DNA of 64,000 bases from Novosphingobium sp. SG751A (GTDB lineage Bacteria; Pseudomonadota; Alphaproteobacteria; Sphingomonadales; Sphingomonadaceae): assembly GCF_013149295.1 (NCBI RefSeq), contig NZ_JABGCB010000022.1, forward strand, positions 1 through 64,000. The letters are read 5' to 3'. Position numbers and translations under genes: made by a program. Below the pieces are notes generated by a model that was not told where the DNA came from, ran no database searches, and saw only the letters and a program-made list of their open reading frames with translations. This document shows, in pieces, positions 1 to 9,214 of this stretch (positions within the stretch are counted from its first letter, which is position 1; every line of letters begins with the position of its first letter).

Positions 1-15
1 AATGCTGCATCCAGA

Positions 16-110
16 GGCCGGACAGACGAGAGCACCTGACTACGTGCCAGATCTCATTTAACGCTTGCTTCTTTTGGGGCGTCCACAGACGACATAGCTC
101 TCGTCCGGCC
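16..110. repeat. Imperfect inverted repeat
   Basis: The segment at 16-33 and the reverse complement of 97-110 share GGCCGGA and CGAGAGC, the left copy carrying four extra bases between them. The rest of 1-277 holds no recognisable gene in any frame. The repeat could be the edge of a lost element or a hairpin, but nothing else supports a mobile element. Confidence 0.35.
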
Positions 111-277
111 TACCTTCCCCTATCAAACGCTCCGGTGTGCCGTCCATGTATCAGCCTGGGCTTCTTGGAAGAATAAACCGGTCCGGGCGCAAGAAGGAAG
201 TCCTGCAGGCTGTTTGACAGCACCGAGATAAGCGTCGTCGAGCCGCCTCAGCCGGGCGTGGGGGACGGCAATCGCGC

Positions 278-660
278 TCAGGAATTATAGATCGCCTGCC
301 GCGCTGCCGGGATCTGCGCCTTCAGATGATCCATGAAGATACGCACCCGATAGGGCATATCCTGACCGCTGTGCAGCACCCAGATGCTGGATTTATCGCC
401 CGATGGTTCGACGCATTGATAATCGGCCAGCAAACGGACAAGGCGCCCGCAGGCAAGGTTGCGCCGCACGGTGATCGTGGGCAAACGGGCTATGCCCGCT
501 CCTTCGACGGCGAACATCCCCCGCGGTCGGCCCCCCTCCGGCCGCATCTTTCACCGGTCTGGCAAGCGCTGAGATTTATTGGAACGGCATCCTGATCGGG
601 AACAACGGGGTTCCGGGACCACCTCCCCCTCCCTGCAGATGCCATGGCGAAACAGCAATC
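278..660 (-). pseudogene. Decayed LysR-type regulator, C-terminal fragment
   Basis: The minus-strand frame ending at 278 encodes 89 residues that resemble the end of a LysR effector-binding domain: EGAGIARLP, then CGRLVRLLADY, then a stretch ending in FMDHLKAQIP. A stop lies just upstream of the first Met at 547. In another frame the homology seems to continue backwards (VPINLSACQTGE), as if one frameshift had occurred near 545-555. No helix-turn-helix end is present. I read it as a broken remnant of a LysR gene upstream of the alpha-glucuronidase. Family assignment rests on motif recognition only. Confidence 0.55.
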
Positions 661-694
661 CGGACGGTGGAAGAAGATGCTGGCAACCGCGCTA

Positions 695-708
695 TGATAG
701 CGCTATCT
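695..708. promoter_or_regulatory. LacI-type operator upstream of GH67
   Basis: TGATAGCGCTATCT, containing a perfect 12-base palindrome with a central CG as is usual for LacI-family operators. It lies about 90 bases before the alpha-glucuronidase start and differs at one position from the window consensus TGATAGCGCTATCA. Confidence 0.75.
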
Positions 709-798
709 AATGCCCGAGAGAGCAAAGCCTGACGGCATGGCCAAGGTCATGCGGCGTCATTTTGCTCATCCTCCTTGTTGAAACATGCAGGCTCTTTC

Positions 799-2919
799 AT
801 GATCCTTCGTATGCCCCTTGGCCTGAGCGCCGCCCTGTCCGCCATGACGCTGTCCGCCATGGCCATGCCCACCATCGCCCGCGCCGAAGACGGCCATCAG
901 CTTTGGCTGCGCTATCCCCCGGCCACCAGCGCGCCCGACCGCGCAATTACGATTACCGCGCCTGATGCACAAGACAGGCCGCAGCTCAAACTGGCCATTG
1001 CCGAGTTGAAGCGCGGCCTTGCGCCGCAGGGCGCCCAAGGCCCGATCCGTCTGATAACGCCCGCCGAGGGTTCATGGCCCGCCCGCTATGACCGTCTGGG
1101 CGCCGAGGGTTTCGCCCTCTCCAGCCGCAAGATAGGCGCCCGCATAGACACACAGATCGCGGCCAAAACCGATCTGGGTCTGCTCTACGGCGTATTTCAT
1201 TACCTGCGGCTTGCTCATAGCGAGGCGGATCTGGCCCGGCTGAATGTGGTTTCCTCGCCCCGGATCGCCCTGCGCGTGCTCGACCACTGGGACAATCTGG
1301 ATGGCACGGTCGAACGCGGCTATGCCGGGTCCTCGATCTGGGACTGGTGGCGGCTGCCCGACTGGCGCGATCCGATCTATACCGAATATGCGCGGGCCAA
1401 TGCCTCAGTCGGGATCAATGGCGCCGTGCTCAACAATGTCAACGCCAAGGCCGACAGCCTGACCGCGCCCTATATCGCCAAGGCGGCGGCGCTGGCCGAT
1501 GTGTTCCGGCCATGGGGGATCAAGGTTTATCTCTCGGCGCGCTGGTCCGCGCCCATCGAACTGGGCGGGCTGAAGACGGCCGATCCGCTCGATCCGGCGG
1601 TGGCCGCATGGTGGCGGGCCAAGGCCGACGAAATCTATCGCGCCATCCCCGATTTCGGGGGTTTTCTGGTCAAGGCCAACAGCGAGGGGCAGCCCGGCCC
1701 GGCCGATTACCACCGCACCCATGCGCAGGGCGCCAATATGCTGGCCGATGCGCTGCGCCCCCATGGCGGGGTGGTGATGTGGCGCGCATTTGTCTATGCC
1801 CATGACAATCCGGAGGATCGCGCCAAACAGGCCTATAATGATTTCAAGCCGCTGGACGGCCAGTTTGCCGACAATGTGCTGGTGCAGGTCAAAAACGGCG
1901 CCATCGATTTCCAGCCGCGCGAACCGTTTCATCCGCTGTTTGGCGCCATGCCGCGCACCAATCTGATGATGGAAGTGCAGATTACCAAGGAGTATCTGGG
2001 CCAATCGACGCATCTGACCTACCTCGGCCCACTGTTTTCCGAAGCCTTGCAGGCCGATACAGGAGCCAAGGGCGCAGGCTCCACCGTGGCGCGGGTGGTG
2101 GATGGATCGCTTGATGCGCACCGTCTGACAGGCATTGCGGGCGTGGCCAATATAGGCGCGAACCGCGACTGGTCGGGCTCGATTTTCAATCAGGCGGACT
2201 GGTATGCCTTTGGCCGTCTGGCGTGGGATCCCGACCTTTCGCCCGAAAGCATCGCGCGCGAATGGGCGGCGCAGACCTTCTCGGCCGCGCCCAAGGTGGT
2301 GGACGCCATCACCGCAATCATGATGCCCTCGCGCGAGGTGGCGGTGGATTACATGACCCCGCTGGGTCTGGCCCATCAGATGAGCGTCTATGGCCATTAC
2401 GGCCCCGGCCCATGGGTGAACACGCTGGCCCGGCCGGAATGGAACCCGGTCTATTACAATCGCGCCGATACGCAAGGCATCGGCTTTGACCGCACCGCAT
2501 CGGGCAGCAAGGCCATCGCCCAATATGCGCCCGCCATCACGGCCAGACTGGCCCGGCCCGAAACCACCGATGACAGGGATCTGCTGTGGTTTCACCATCT
2601 GCCATGGACGTATCGCATGAAGGATGGGGCCACGCTTTGGGATGATCTGGTGCGCCAATATGATCGGGGCGTCGCCGGGGTGGAAACCATGCAGGTCCAA
2701 TGGGATGCGCTGAAACCAGACGTGGATGCCGAAAGGTTTGAAAAAACCCGTGTGTTTCTGACCATCCAGCGCCGTGATGCGCAATTGTGGCGCGATGCCT
2801 CGATCGCCTATTGGCAATCGCTCAACCACCTGCTCCTGCCCGCGGGCAGCGCACCGCCCGCGCATGATCTGGACTGGTACAAGGCGCTGACCTTTCCCTA
2901 CGCTCCGGGCAATCCCTAA
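799..2919 (+). CDS. aguA: GH67 alpha-glucuronidase, exported
   Basis: Removes 4-O-methyl-glucuronic acid from the non-reducing end of glucuronoxylo-oligosaccharides. The protein (706 aa from this ATG) has a signal peptide ending near AMPTIARA, a GH67 N-terminal domain, a TIM barrel and the C-terminal helical domain; the length is normal for the family. Likely catalytic residues are E296 in NSEGQPGP, D370 in the IDFQ motif and E398 in TKEYLG. Their spacing matches E292/D365/E393 of the Cellvibrio enzyme. The start was placed at the ATG preceded by GCAGG; a TTG at 775 is also in frame but would bury the signal peptide. A LacI-type operator sits upstream. Because it is exported, it probably acts in the periplasm on oligosaccharides taken in by the TonB receptors. 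Confidence 0.95.
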   Translation: MILRMPLGLSAALSAMTLSAMAMPTIARAEDGHQLWLRYPPATSAPDRAITITAPDAQDRPQLKLAIAELKRGLAPQGAQGPIRLITPAEGSWPARYDRLGAEGFALSSRKIGARIDTQIAAKTDLGLLYGVFHYLRLAHSEADLARLNVVSSPRIALRVLDHWDNLDGTVERGYAGSSIWDWWRLPDWRDPIYTEYARANASVGINGAVLNNVNAKADSLTAPYIAKAAALADVFRPWGIKVYLSARWSAPIELGGLKTADPLDPAVAAWWRAKADEIYRAIPDFGGFLVKANSEGQPGPADYHRTHAQGANMLADALRPHGGVVMWRAFVYAHDNPEDRAKQAYNDFKPLDGQFADNVLVQVKNGAIDFQPREPFHPLFGAMPRTNLMMEVQITKEYLGQSTHLTYLGPLFSEALQADTGAKGAGSTVARVVDGSLDAHRLTGIAGVANIGANRDWSGSIFNQADWYAFGRLAWDPDLSPESIAREWAAQTFSAAPKVVDAITAIMMPSREVAVDYMTPLGLAHQMSVYGHYGPGPWVNTLARPEWNPVYYNRADTQGIGFDRTASGSKAIAQYAPAITARLARPETTDDRDLLWFHHLPWTYRMKDGATLWDDLVRQYDRGVAGVETMQVQWDALKPDVDAERFEKTRVFLTIQRRDAQLWRDASIAYWQSLNHLLLPAGSAPPAHDLDWYKALTFPYAPGNP

Positions 2920-2921
2920 AC

Positions 2922-3040
2922 CCAAAAGGACGCCATGACGCAAAGGACGGCAAACCTTTACGCCATGGCGCCTTTTGGCGGGCGGAAACCGGCTCGCCCG
3001 CCGCGTGATCCGGCCCGAAGAGAGGAGGGGCAGGCCGGAT
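2922..3040. terminator. Hairpin cluster between convergent genes
   Basis: Three inverted repeats fill the gap between the GH67 stop and the TonB receptor stop. 2922-2937 pairs with 2964-2978 (15 pairs, one bulge), 2977-2984 pairs with 2995-3002 (GGCGGGCG/CGCCCGCC), and 3008-3015 pairs with 3033-3040 (ATCCGGCC/GGCCGGAT). They probably end transcription from both sides, although no strong T-run follows. Confidence 0.55.
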
Positions 3041-3049
3041 ATCGGATCG

Positions 3050-6001
3050 TCAGTATTTGAAACGCACGCCCGCGCGGAACACCCGCCCGATCTGGTCATA
3101 AAGCGCGGGATTGTTGAAGATGTAATTGCGTGCGGGCGAATGGTTGGTCACATTGTCCACCTTGAAATAGGCGGTGATCGCCTTGGTGATGTTCACCGAT
3201 CCGCCCAGGTCCAGATAGAAGGCGCCCGGCATGAAATTCTGGTCGATGGTGGGGTTGTTGGCGGTCGAGACAGGGCAACTGCCGGCGCTGCACACCACGT
3301 AATTGTTGGCAAAGGTGCCGTCGCTGAACCAGCGCTCCTGCACCATCAGCGAGAACCTGTCATTGTCATAGCTTTGCACCGCCAGCCATTTCCAATGCGG
3401 CGTGTTGCCCAGATTGGACCCGGCGCTGTCGATGGGGATCGTGCCCGGCAGGCCGGTGTCGGTGATATAGTTGATGACATGGGTGGCCAGCGCGCGCAGC
3501 GTGAAATTGCCCGGCAGACCCAGCGGGTTGCGCCAGCGATAGCTGGCCTCGATGTCAAAGCCCTCAGTGCGGATCGAGGCGAGGTTGAAGGGCTGGACAT
3601 TGATGTAATTCCCGCCCGCCGGATTGTTCAGGTTGAAGGAATTGCAGGTCTGGGGCAGCACGTTCTGATAGCAATATTGCACCATGTCATTGGCGCTGAT
3701 CGAGGAGATCACGCCATTGAGCTTGAGCTTGTAATAGTCGAACGAGATGTTGAGCCCCGGCATCCACGACGGATTGGCCAGCGCCGCGCCAAAGGTGGTG
3801 TTGCGCGCGATTTCCGGCTTCAGATTGGGATTGCCCACCACGCTCTGAATCACCAGCGTGGTCGTGTTGTGGAAGGGATCGAAGAAATTGGGCAGCGTCG
3901 TGGTGACGGGCGCGGCAAACATTTCCGACAGGTTGGGCGCGCGCACATCGCGCGATGTCACCCCGCGCAGCCGCAGGCCATCGATGGGCAAATCCCATGT
4001 GCCGCCCACCTTCCACGCCGTGACCGTGCCCGATGTGCTGTAATTGGTGACGCGCACCGCGCCATTGACGCTGGCATGGCCCATGGCGTCGGAGTTGATG
4101 ACCGGCAGGTTGGCCTCGAAAAAGCCTTCCTTCACGCTATAGGCGCCGCCGCCATTCTTGTAATTGCCCGCATACCAGTTGTTGCCCCCGGCCACCAGAA
4201 CCGGATCGGCCGGATAATTGCCCCCGGCGGGCGTATTGGCAAAGCCCGCGCCATAGGGATCGGCGGCCACACGATAGAATTCATGGCGGAATTCGCCGCC
4301 AAAGGCGATGGAGAGCGGCCCCGCCCACAGTTCCACCGGCGAGCCGGAAAAGCTGATGCTGGCCACATCCTGCGTCTGGCGGGTGCGCTGATAGGGGCCA
4401 TATTGCGGCACGACATAGGCCAGCGCCGCCGCCGAAGGCTGTCCGCCCAGAATGTTGAGCGGTTGGCACCCATTGGCCCGCGCCACCGGATCGCGGCATA
4501 CAATCGCGCCATTCAGCGTGATCGCGTCAATCGCCTGATTGAAGCGCGAAGTCAGCAGGATGTTGCGCACGTCCACATCGCTGTAATTGGTGCCATGCTC
4601 GCCATAGATGTCGTATTTCCAGTCCTTGCCCGCCAGCGTGAAGGTCCCCTTGCCGCCCAGCACAAAGCGATACTGGCGCCTTTCGGTATAGACCTGCGTA
4701 TTGCCCAGCGCGGCATTGCTGGTGCCAAAGCGGAAGCTGGTGATCCCGGCATTGGTGCAGGCATTCTGCACCAGCGCAGGCACGAAGGGGTTTGCGCACT
4801 GGATGGTCAGGCCCGGCTTGTTCATCCCGTTGACCGGCTGGTTATGGGTGTTCACCTTGCCGACATTGACGGTCAGATAGATCTCGTTGCGATTGTCGAG
4901 TTCAAAGCCCACCCGGCCATAGGTGTTCAAGCGCTCGATGCTGGATTGCAGCGAACGGCCAGTATCGACATTGCCCGACAGATCGCCGCCAAGGCAAAAG
5001 CCCGGATAGCAGCCCGACACCGTGCCCGCCGCATCACGCTGGGGCACGCCGCCCGAGCCGTATTGGAACTGAAACGGATTGCCGCGCGCGTCAAAGGCGA
5101 TGCCCTGCAGCGGGCCCGCCGTGATCAGGCCGTATTTGGTGAAAGAGATCGACTGGGCCAGATCGCGCACCACATATTGCGGCGATCCGTCATTCAGCAC
5201 ACCGCGGTTGATCTGCGTCGTCTGGGCAAACCAGTCGCGGCCATTGGCCAGCCCGATGCCGAAATCCCCGCCGCCGATGCCGGCCTCATTGCTGTATTCC
5301 ACGCTGCCGACCACGTGCAGGCGGTCCTGAAGAAAGCTGGTGCCTCCGGCCAGCTGCACCTGATATTGCGCATCATCGCCATAGGTGGTGATGCCGCCCT
5401 GCACATTGCCCTTCAGCCCCTTGAAATGCGCGTCGGTGATGAAATTGACCACGCCGCCCACCGCGTCCGAACCATAGGAGGCCGATGCGCCGCCATTGAC
5501 CACATCGACCCGTTGGAGCAGCAATTGCGGAAACAGGCTGATATCAGGAACGCCGGTGACATTGGCGCCCACCACGCGCTGTCCATCCAGCAGGGTCAGC
5601 GTGCGGATGGCGCCCACGCCGCGCAGCGAGAAGGAACTGAGCCCTTGCTGACCGCTCGAGGTGCTGAACGTGTTGACCTGGGTGCCGGTCGAGCCCTGAA
5701 GCGAGGGCAATTGCGCAATGGTGGTAAAGACATTGGGCTGCGCATTGGCGGCAAGGCTGGTGGCATCGAGAATAGTCGTGGGCGTGGGCGCCTTGAAGCC
5801 GCTGGCGGTGATGCGGGTGCCGGTGACGATGATCTCGCGGTCGCCTTTGGCCGCATCGGGCGCCGAATCGGAAGGCGCGGCCGGGGCCGCCTGCTGATCG
5901 GCCATAGCCGCAACCGGCGACAGGCCGATCGCCAGCGCCGCCATGCGCAAGGCCGTGCCGCACAAGAGTGTATTGTGACGCTTCGCTCTTTTCAGGCTCA
6001 T
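3050..6001 (-). CDS. TonB-dependent receptor (oligosaccharide uptake)
   Basis: Outer-membrane active transporter, 983 aa. It has a signal peptide (cleavage near AAMADQ), an early EIIVTGTRI segment of the TonB-box type at about residues 56-62, a plug domain with LTLLDGQRVVGANV and GGASASYGSDAVGGVVNFIT, and a 22-strand barrel ending in the usual aromatic residue (RVFRAGVRFKY). The start is fixed by GGAGGGG just before the ATG at 6001; the open frame running 39 codons further upstream lacks such a site. It is divergent from an MFS transporter and GH43 xylosidase, with LacI-type sites between, so it probably imports xylan-derived oligosaccharides. The actual ligand cannot be read from sequence. 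Confidence 0.93.
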   Translation of the reverse strand: MSLKRAKRHNTLLCGTALRMAALAIGLSPVAAMADQQAAPAAPSDSAPDAAKGDREIIVTGTRITASGFKAPTPTTILDATSLAANAQPNVFTTIAQLPSLQGSTGTQVNTFSTSSGQQGLSSFSLRGVGAIRTLTLLDGQRVVGANVTGVPDISLFPQLLLQRVDVVNGGASASYGSDAVGGVVNFITDAHFKGLKGNVQGGITTYGDDAQYQVQLAGGTSFLQDRLHVVGSVEYSNEAGIGGGDFGIGLANGRDWFAQTTQINRGVLNDGSPQYVVRDLAQSISFTKYGLITAGPLQGIAFDARGNPFQFQYGSGGVPQRDAAGTVSGCYPGFCLGGDLSGNVDTGRSLQSSIERLNTYGRVGFELDNRNEIYLTVNVGKVNTHNQPVNGMNKPGLTIQCANPFVPALVQNACTNAGITSFRFGTSNAALGNTQVYTERRQYRFVLGGKGTFTLAGKDWKYDIYGEHGTNYSDVDVRNILLTSRFNQAIDAITLNGAIVCRDPVARANGCQPLNILGGQPSAAALAYVVPQYGPYQRTRQTQDVASISFSGSPVELWAGPLSIAFGGEFRHEFYRVAADPYGAGFANTPAGGNYPADPVLVAGGNNWYAGNYKNGGGAYSVKEGFFEANLPVINSDAMGHASVNGAVRVTNYSTSGTVTAWKVGGTWDLPIDGLRLRGVTSRDVRAPNLSEMFAAPVTTTLPNFFDPFHNTTTLVIQSVVGNPNLKPEIARNTTFGAALANPSWMPGLNISFDYYKLKLNGVISSISANDMVQYCYQNVLPQTCNSFNLNNPAGGNYINVQPFNLASIRTEGFDIEASYRWRNPLGLPGNFTLRALATHVINYITDTGLPGTIPIDSAGSNLGNTPHWKWLAVQSYDNDRFSLMVQERWFSDGTFANNYVVCSAGSCPVSTANNPTIDQNFMPGAFYLDLGGSVNITKAITAYFKVDNVTNHSPARNYIFNNPALYDQIGRVFRAGVRFKY

Positions 6002-6103
6002 GTACCCCTCCAAGTCATTTATTTTTTGCTGATGAATATTGGACGAACGTTGTGCGGGGCGCCGTGAGAATGGATATTCCAGCCTCTCTTGACACCCCAA
6101 GCT

Positions 6104-6117
6104 AGTTAACGTTAACA
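6104..6117. promoter_or_regulatory. LacI-type operator, divergent variant
   Basis: AGTTAACGTTAACA contains the perfect palindrome GTTAACGTTAAC with a central CG. It keeps the G..TA.CG.TA..C frame of the other operators but has AACGTT where they have AGCGCT. It lies between the divergent receptor and transporter genes, about 100 bases upstream of the receptor start. Confidence 0.6.
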
Positions 6118-6246
6118 TTATTCGTACCGCGCAAATTTATGGCTGTCAACCAGGCGAATTTGGCGTTGTATTTTGGAAAAATCTCTCGATAAGGGAAAGC
6201 GATATCGCCATATAATGGGTGGAAACGAGGGGAACTGAGGGATTTT

Positions 6247-6294
6247 ATGTTTACGTTATCAATCAATCTGACAGCAGAGCGGCCAAGGCCGTGA
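6247..6294 (+). CDS. Possible 15-aa leader peptide
   Basis: Short reading frame MFTLSINLTAERPRP. It has the best ribosome site in the region (TGAGGGA, about six bases before the ATG). Its TGA overlaps the GTG start of the MFS gene in the four bases GTGA, the classic arrangement for translational coupling. It is read in a different frame from the transporter. The alternatives are that it is chance, or that a sequencing or real frameshift once joined it to the transporter. Confidence 0.45.
   Translation: MFTLSINLTAERPRP
6248..6261. promoter_or_regulatory. LacI-type operator at the MFS gene start
   Basis: TGTTTACGTTATCA differs at four positions from TGATAGCGCTATCA but keeps the central CG and the full right half TATCA. 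It overlaps the leader peptide and lies 144 bases from the operator near the receptor, so the pair could repress by looping. Confidence 0.45.
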
Positions 6295-7553
6295 TTCCCG
6301 CCCTGCTCCGCAAATCGGCATGGCGCAAAACGCGCTGGCTGGTGCTCGCCCTGTTTGTGGGCGCGATGATCATCAACTATCTCGCGCGTTCGGTCATGGG
6401 CGTGGCCGCGCCTGTCGTGCTGGCGCAGCAGGGCATATCCAATGCCCAATACGGATGGATCACCGGCGCCATGCAATTGGGCGTCATGCTGCAACCGATC
6501 GCGGGCTTTGTGCTGGACCGGTTGGGACTGAAGCTGGGTTTTGCGCTGTTTGCGATTGGCTGGTCCATCATCACGCTAGGCCATATGCTGGCACGCGGCT
6601 GGGTCAGCTTTGCTGCGCTGCGCCTCGTTCTGGGCTTTACCGAAGGTTCGGCCCAGCCTGCCGGGCAAAAGCTGGTAGCCGAATGGTTTCCCGCGCGCGA
6701 GCGGGGCCTTGCGGGCGGCATCTACAATATCGGTGCCTCGCTCGGCGCGGTGCTGGCGCCTCCGCTGGTGGCATGGGCGGTCTATGCGGGCAGTTGGCGA
6801 CTGGCCTTTGCCGTGGCGGGGGCGCTGGGACTGGTGTGGTCGCTGCTCTGGCTGCGCTGGTATGCGCCGCTGGGCCGCCATCGCGGCGTCAGCGCGCAGG
6901 AACGCGCCGCCATTGCCGAAGGACAGGAAGAGCATCTGCAGTCAGACGCGCCGCCCCCCCCTATTCGCCGGCTACTGGCGCGCCGCAATCTGTGGGGCAT
7001 CGCCCTGCCGCGCCTGTTGGCCGATCCGGTGTGGGGCATGCTTTCGCTGTGGCTGCCGCTTTATCTCGCGCGCGAGCGCGGGTTTGACATGGCCCATCTG
7101 GCGCTGTTCGGCTGGTTGCCCTTTCTGGCCGCGGATCTGGGCTGCCTGTTCGGCCCGGCGGTGGCCAGCCAATTGCAGCGGCGCGGCGTAACCCTGATCG
7201 ATGCGCGCCGCCTCACCTTTACGCTGGGCGCGCTGATGATGACGGGCATCGGTTTTGTCGGCCTTGTCGCCAATCCCTATGCAGCCGTGGCGCTGCTGTG
7301 CCTTGCCGGTTTCGCACATCAGACGCTGTCGGTCACCATCATCACCATGGCCTCCGACCTGTTTCCCCGCAACGAGGTTGGCACGGCGGCCGGTTTTGCC
7401 GGTCTTTCGGCCAATCTGGGTGTGCTGATCTTTTCGCTCCTGCTGGGCAGTCTGGTTGACCGGCTCGGCTATTCCCCGTTTTTCATGCTGCTTGGCTGCC
7501 TTGATCTGCTTGGCGCCGGGCTGCTCTGGACTTTGGTACGCAAGCCATCATGA
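6291..7553 (+). CDS. MFS sugar/uronate transporter
   Basis: Twelve-helix inner-membrane permease of the major facilitator superfamily, about 420 aa. The first helix is LVLALFVGAMIINYLARSVM, followed by the loop FVLDRLGLKLGF of the MFS motif A type; a long central loop (about residues 185-215) separates the halves. It resembles the anion:cation symporter branch that includes hexuronate carriers such as ExuT, which would suit import of glucuronic acid or xylo-oligosaccharides. The GTG start overlaps the stop of a short upstream frame; a GTG at 6219 is possible but has no ribosome site. The last four bases overlap the start of the GH43 gene, so the two are co-translated. Confidence 0.88.
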   Translation: MIPALLRKSAWRKTRWLVLALFVGAMIINYLARSVMGVAAPVVLAQQGISNAQYGWITGAMQLGVMLQPIAGFVLDRLGLKLGFALFAIGWSIITLGHMLARGWVSFAALRLVLGFTEGSAQPAGQKLVAEWFPARERGLAGGIYNIGASLGAVLAPPLVAWAVYAGSWRLAFAVAGALGLVWSLLWLRWYAPLGRHRGVSAQERAAIAEGQEEHLQSDAPPPPIRRLLARRNLWGIALPRLLADPVWGMLSLWLPLYLARERGFDMAHLALFGWLPFLAADLGCLFGPAVASQLQRRGVTLIDARRLTFTLGALMMTGIGFVGLVANPYAAVALLCLAGFAHQTLSVTIITMASDLFPRNEVGTAAGFAGLSANLGVLIFSLLLGSLVDRLGYSPFFMLLGCLDLLGAGLLWTLVRKPS

Positions 7554-9214
7554 ACAGCTTTGCCAATCCCGTGTTGCGCGGTTTCAACCCCGATCCGTCC
7601 ATCCTGCGCGTGGGCCGGGATTTCTATATCGCAACCTCCACCTTCGAATGGTTTCCCGGCGTTCAAATCCACCACAGCCGCGATCTGGTCCACTGGCGCC
7701 TGGCCAGCCGCCCGCTTTCCCGCGCCAGCCAGCTCGACATGCGCGGCAATCCCGATTCCTGCGGCGTATGGGCGCCTGATCTGACTTATGCCGACGGGCG
7801 CTTCTGGCTGGTCTATACCGATGTAAAGCGCTACGGCCTGACCACGGTGAACGGGGCGCATGGCGCCTCGATGCGCGATTTTCACAATTATCTGGTCGTC
7901 GCGCCCAGCATTGATGGGCCATGGTCCGATCCGGTCCATCTCAACAGCAGCGGGTTTGATCCTGCGCTGTTCCATGATGATGACGGGCGCTGCTGGCTGC
8001 TCAACATGCTGTGGGACCACCGGCCCGACCGGGGCCGTTTCGGCGGCATCGTGCTACAGGAAATCGACAAGGAAACGCTGCGTCTGAAGGGCGAGCGGCG
8101 GCTGATCTATCGCGGCACGGAGCGCGGCTTTACCGAAGGGCCGCATCTCTACAAACGCGATGGCTGGTATCACCTTCTCGTGGCCGAAGGCGGCACGGGA
8201 TGGAACCATGCCGTGGTCATGGCGCGCAGCCGCTCGATCGGCGGGCCTTATGAAACCCACCCTGACGGCGCTGTGCTGACGGCGGCGGGGCGGCAGGAAG
8301 GCGCGATCACCCGCGCGGGCCATGGCGATCTGGTCGAACTGGAGGATGGCAGTCCGTGGCTGGCCTATCTCTGCGGACGGCCTCTGCCCGGACTGGCGCG
8401 CTGTCCGCTGGGACGCGAAACGGCGATCCAGCCGATGCGCTGGGACGAGGATGGCTGGCTGCGCAGCATGACGCCCGGCGCGCAGCCGGCCCCCAATCCA
8501 CCATTGCCCTCCCTGCCGCCATGCCCCTGGCCGGAGCAGCCATGGGACGGCCAATTTGCGCCCGGCCCCCTGCCCGACGATCTGCAATGGCTGCGCAGCC
8601 CCGACAGCGGGCGATTGTGGAGCCTTGATGCGCGCCCGCATTGGCTGCGGCTTTATGGGCGGGAATCGATCAAGAGCCATTTCGAGCAGGCGCTTGTCGC
8701 GCGCCGCTTTCAGCATTTCCGCTTTACGGCCTCCACCTGCATCGATTTCGATCCGGCCCATTTCCAGCAGAATGCCGGACTGGTATGCTATTACAACAGC
8801 ACGAAATTCTACTATCTCCACCTGACCCGCGATACGGGCGGGCGCGAATTGCGGATCATGTCGGCCATTCCCGGCATAGGCGCGCATGACAGTCTGGTCG
8901 CGCCCGAACTGCCCGCCGGGCCGATCGAATTATGCGCCGAAGTGGACCACCAATGGCTGCGCTTCGGCTGGCGGGCGAAAGGTGCGGATGCATGGGAATG
9001 GGCGCCGCAAAGACTTGATGTCAGCGTGCTTTCCGATGAGGTCTCGCTGCCCGGCTATCCCAATTTCACCGGCGCCTTTGTCGCCATGGCGTGTCAGGAT
9101 CTGTCGGGCGCGGGGCGTCATGCCGATTTCGCCTGGTTCCGCTATGAGGCGCAGGATGATGCGCCCGATCAGTCCGGCTCCGCCACCGAAATGCGCGCGG
9201 TGGAATCGCGATAG
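7550..9214 (+). CDS. xynB: GH43 beta-xylosidase, intracellular
   Basis: Releases xylose from the non-reducing end of xylo-oligosaccharides. No signal peptide is present, so it should act in the cytoplasm on sugars delivered by the co-translated MFS transporter (ATGA overlap). The five-bladed propeller covers residues 1-320: D15 in FNPDPSILR is the probable base, D137 in FDPALFHDDDGR the modulator and E196 in TEGPHLYKR the acid. A C-terminal beta-sandwich (about 330-540) is typical of the xylosidase subfamilies of GH43. The 554 aa length fits. The 3' end overlaps the convergent LacI gene by 46 bases. Specificity for xylose rather than arabinose is inferred from the overall architecture. Confidence 0.93.
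   Translation: MNSFANPVLRGFNPDPSILRVGRDFYIATSTFEWFPGVQIHHSRDLVHWRLASRPLSRASQLDMRGNPDSCGVWAPDLTYADGRFWLVYTDVKRYGLTTVNGAHGASMRDFHNYLVVAPSIDGPWSDPVHLNSSGFDPALFHDDDGRCWLLNMLWDHRPDRGRFGGIVLQEIDKETLRLKGERRLIYRGTERGFTEGPHLYKRDGWYHLLVAEGGTGWNHAVVMARSRSIGGPYETHPDGAVLTAAGRQEGAITRAGHGDLVELEDGSPWLAYLCGRPLPGLARCPLGRETAIQPMRWDEDGWLRSMTPGAQPAPNPPLPSLPPCPWPEQPWDGQFAPGPLPDDLQWLRSPDSGRLWSLDARPHWLRLYGRESIKSHFEQALVARRFQHFRFTASTCIDFDPAHFQQNAGLVCYYNSTKFYYLHLTRDTGGRELRIMSAIPGIGAHDSLVAPELPAGPIELCAEVDHQWLRFGWRAKGADAWEWAPQRLDVSVLSDEVSLPGYPNFTGAFVAMACQDLSGAGRHADFAWFRYEAQDDAPDQSGSATEMRAVESR

Noticed and set aside
1405..3099. A 564-codon minus-strand frame opposite GH67
   Set aside because: No ribosome site and no recognisable domain; it overlaps a well-supported GH67 gene with all catalytic residues.
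2975..6067. A 1030-codon plus-strand open frame opposite TonB receptor 1
   Set aside because: It is the mirror image of the receptor gene in GC-rich DNA. The translation is rich in Arg, His and Gly without domains, while the minus strand gives a complete receptor with signal peptide and ribosome site.
6002..6118. Extension of TonB receptor 1 upstream to 6118
   Set aside because: The extra 39 residues precede the signal peptide, lack a ribosome site and would cover the GTTAACGTTAAC operator.
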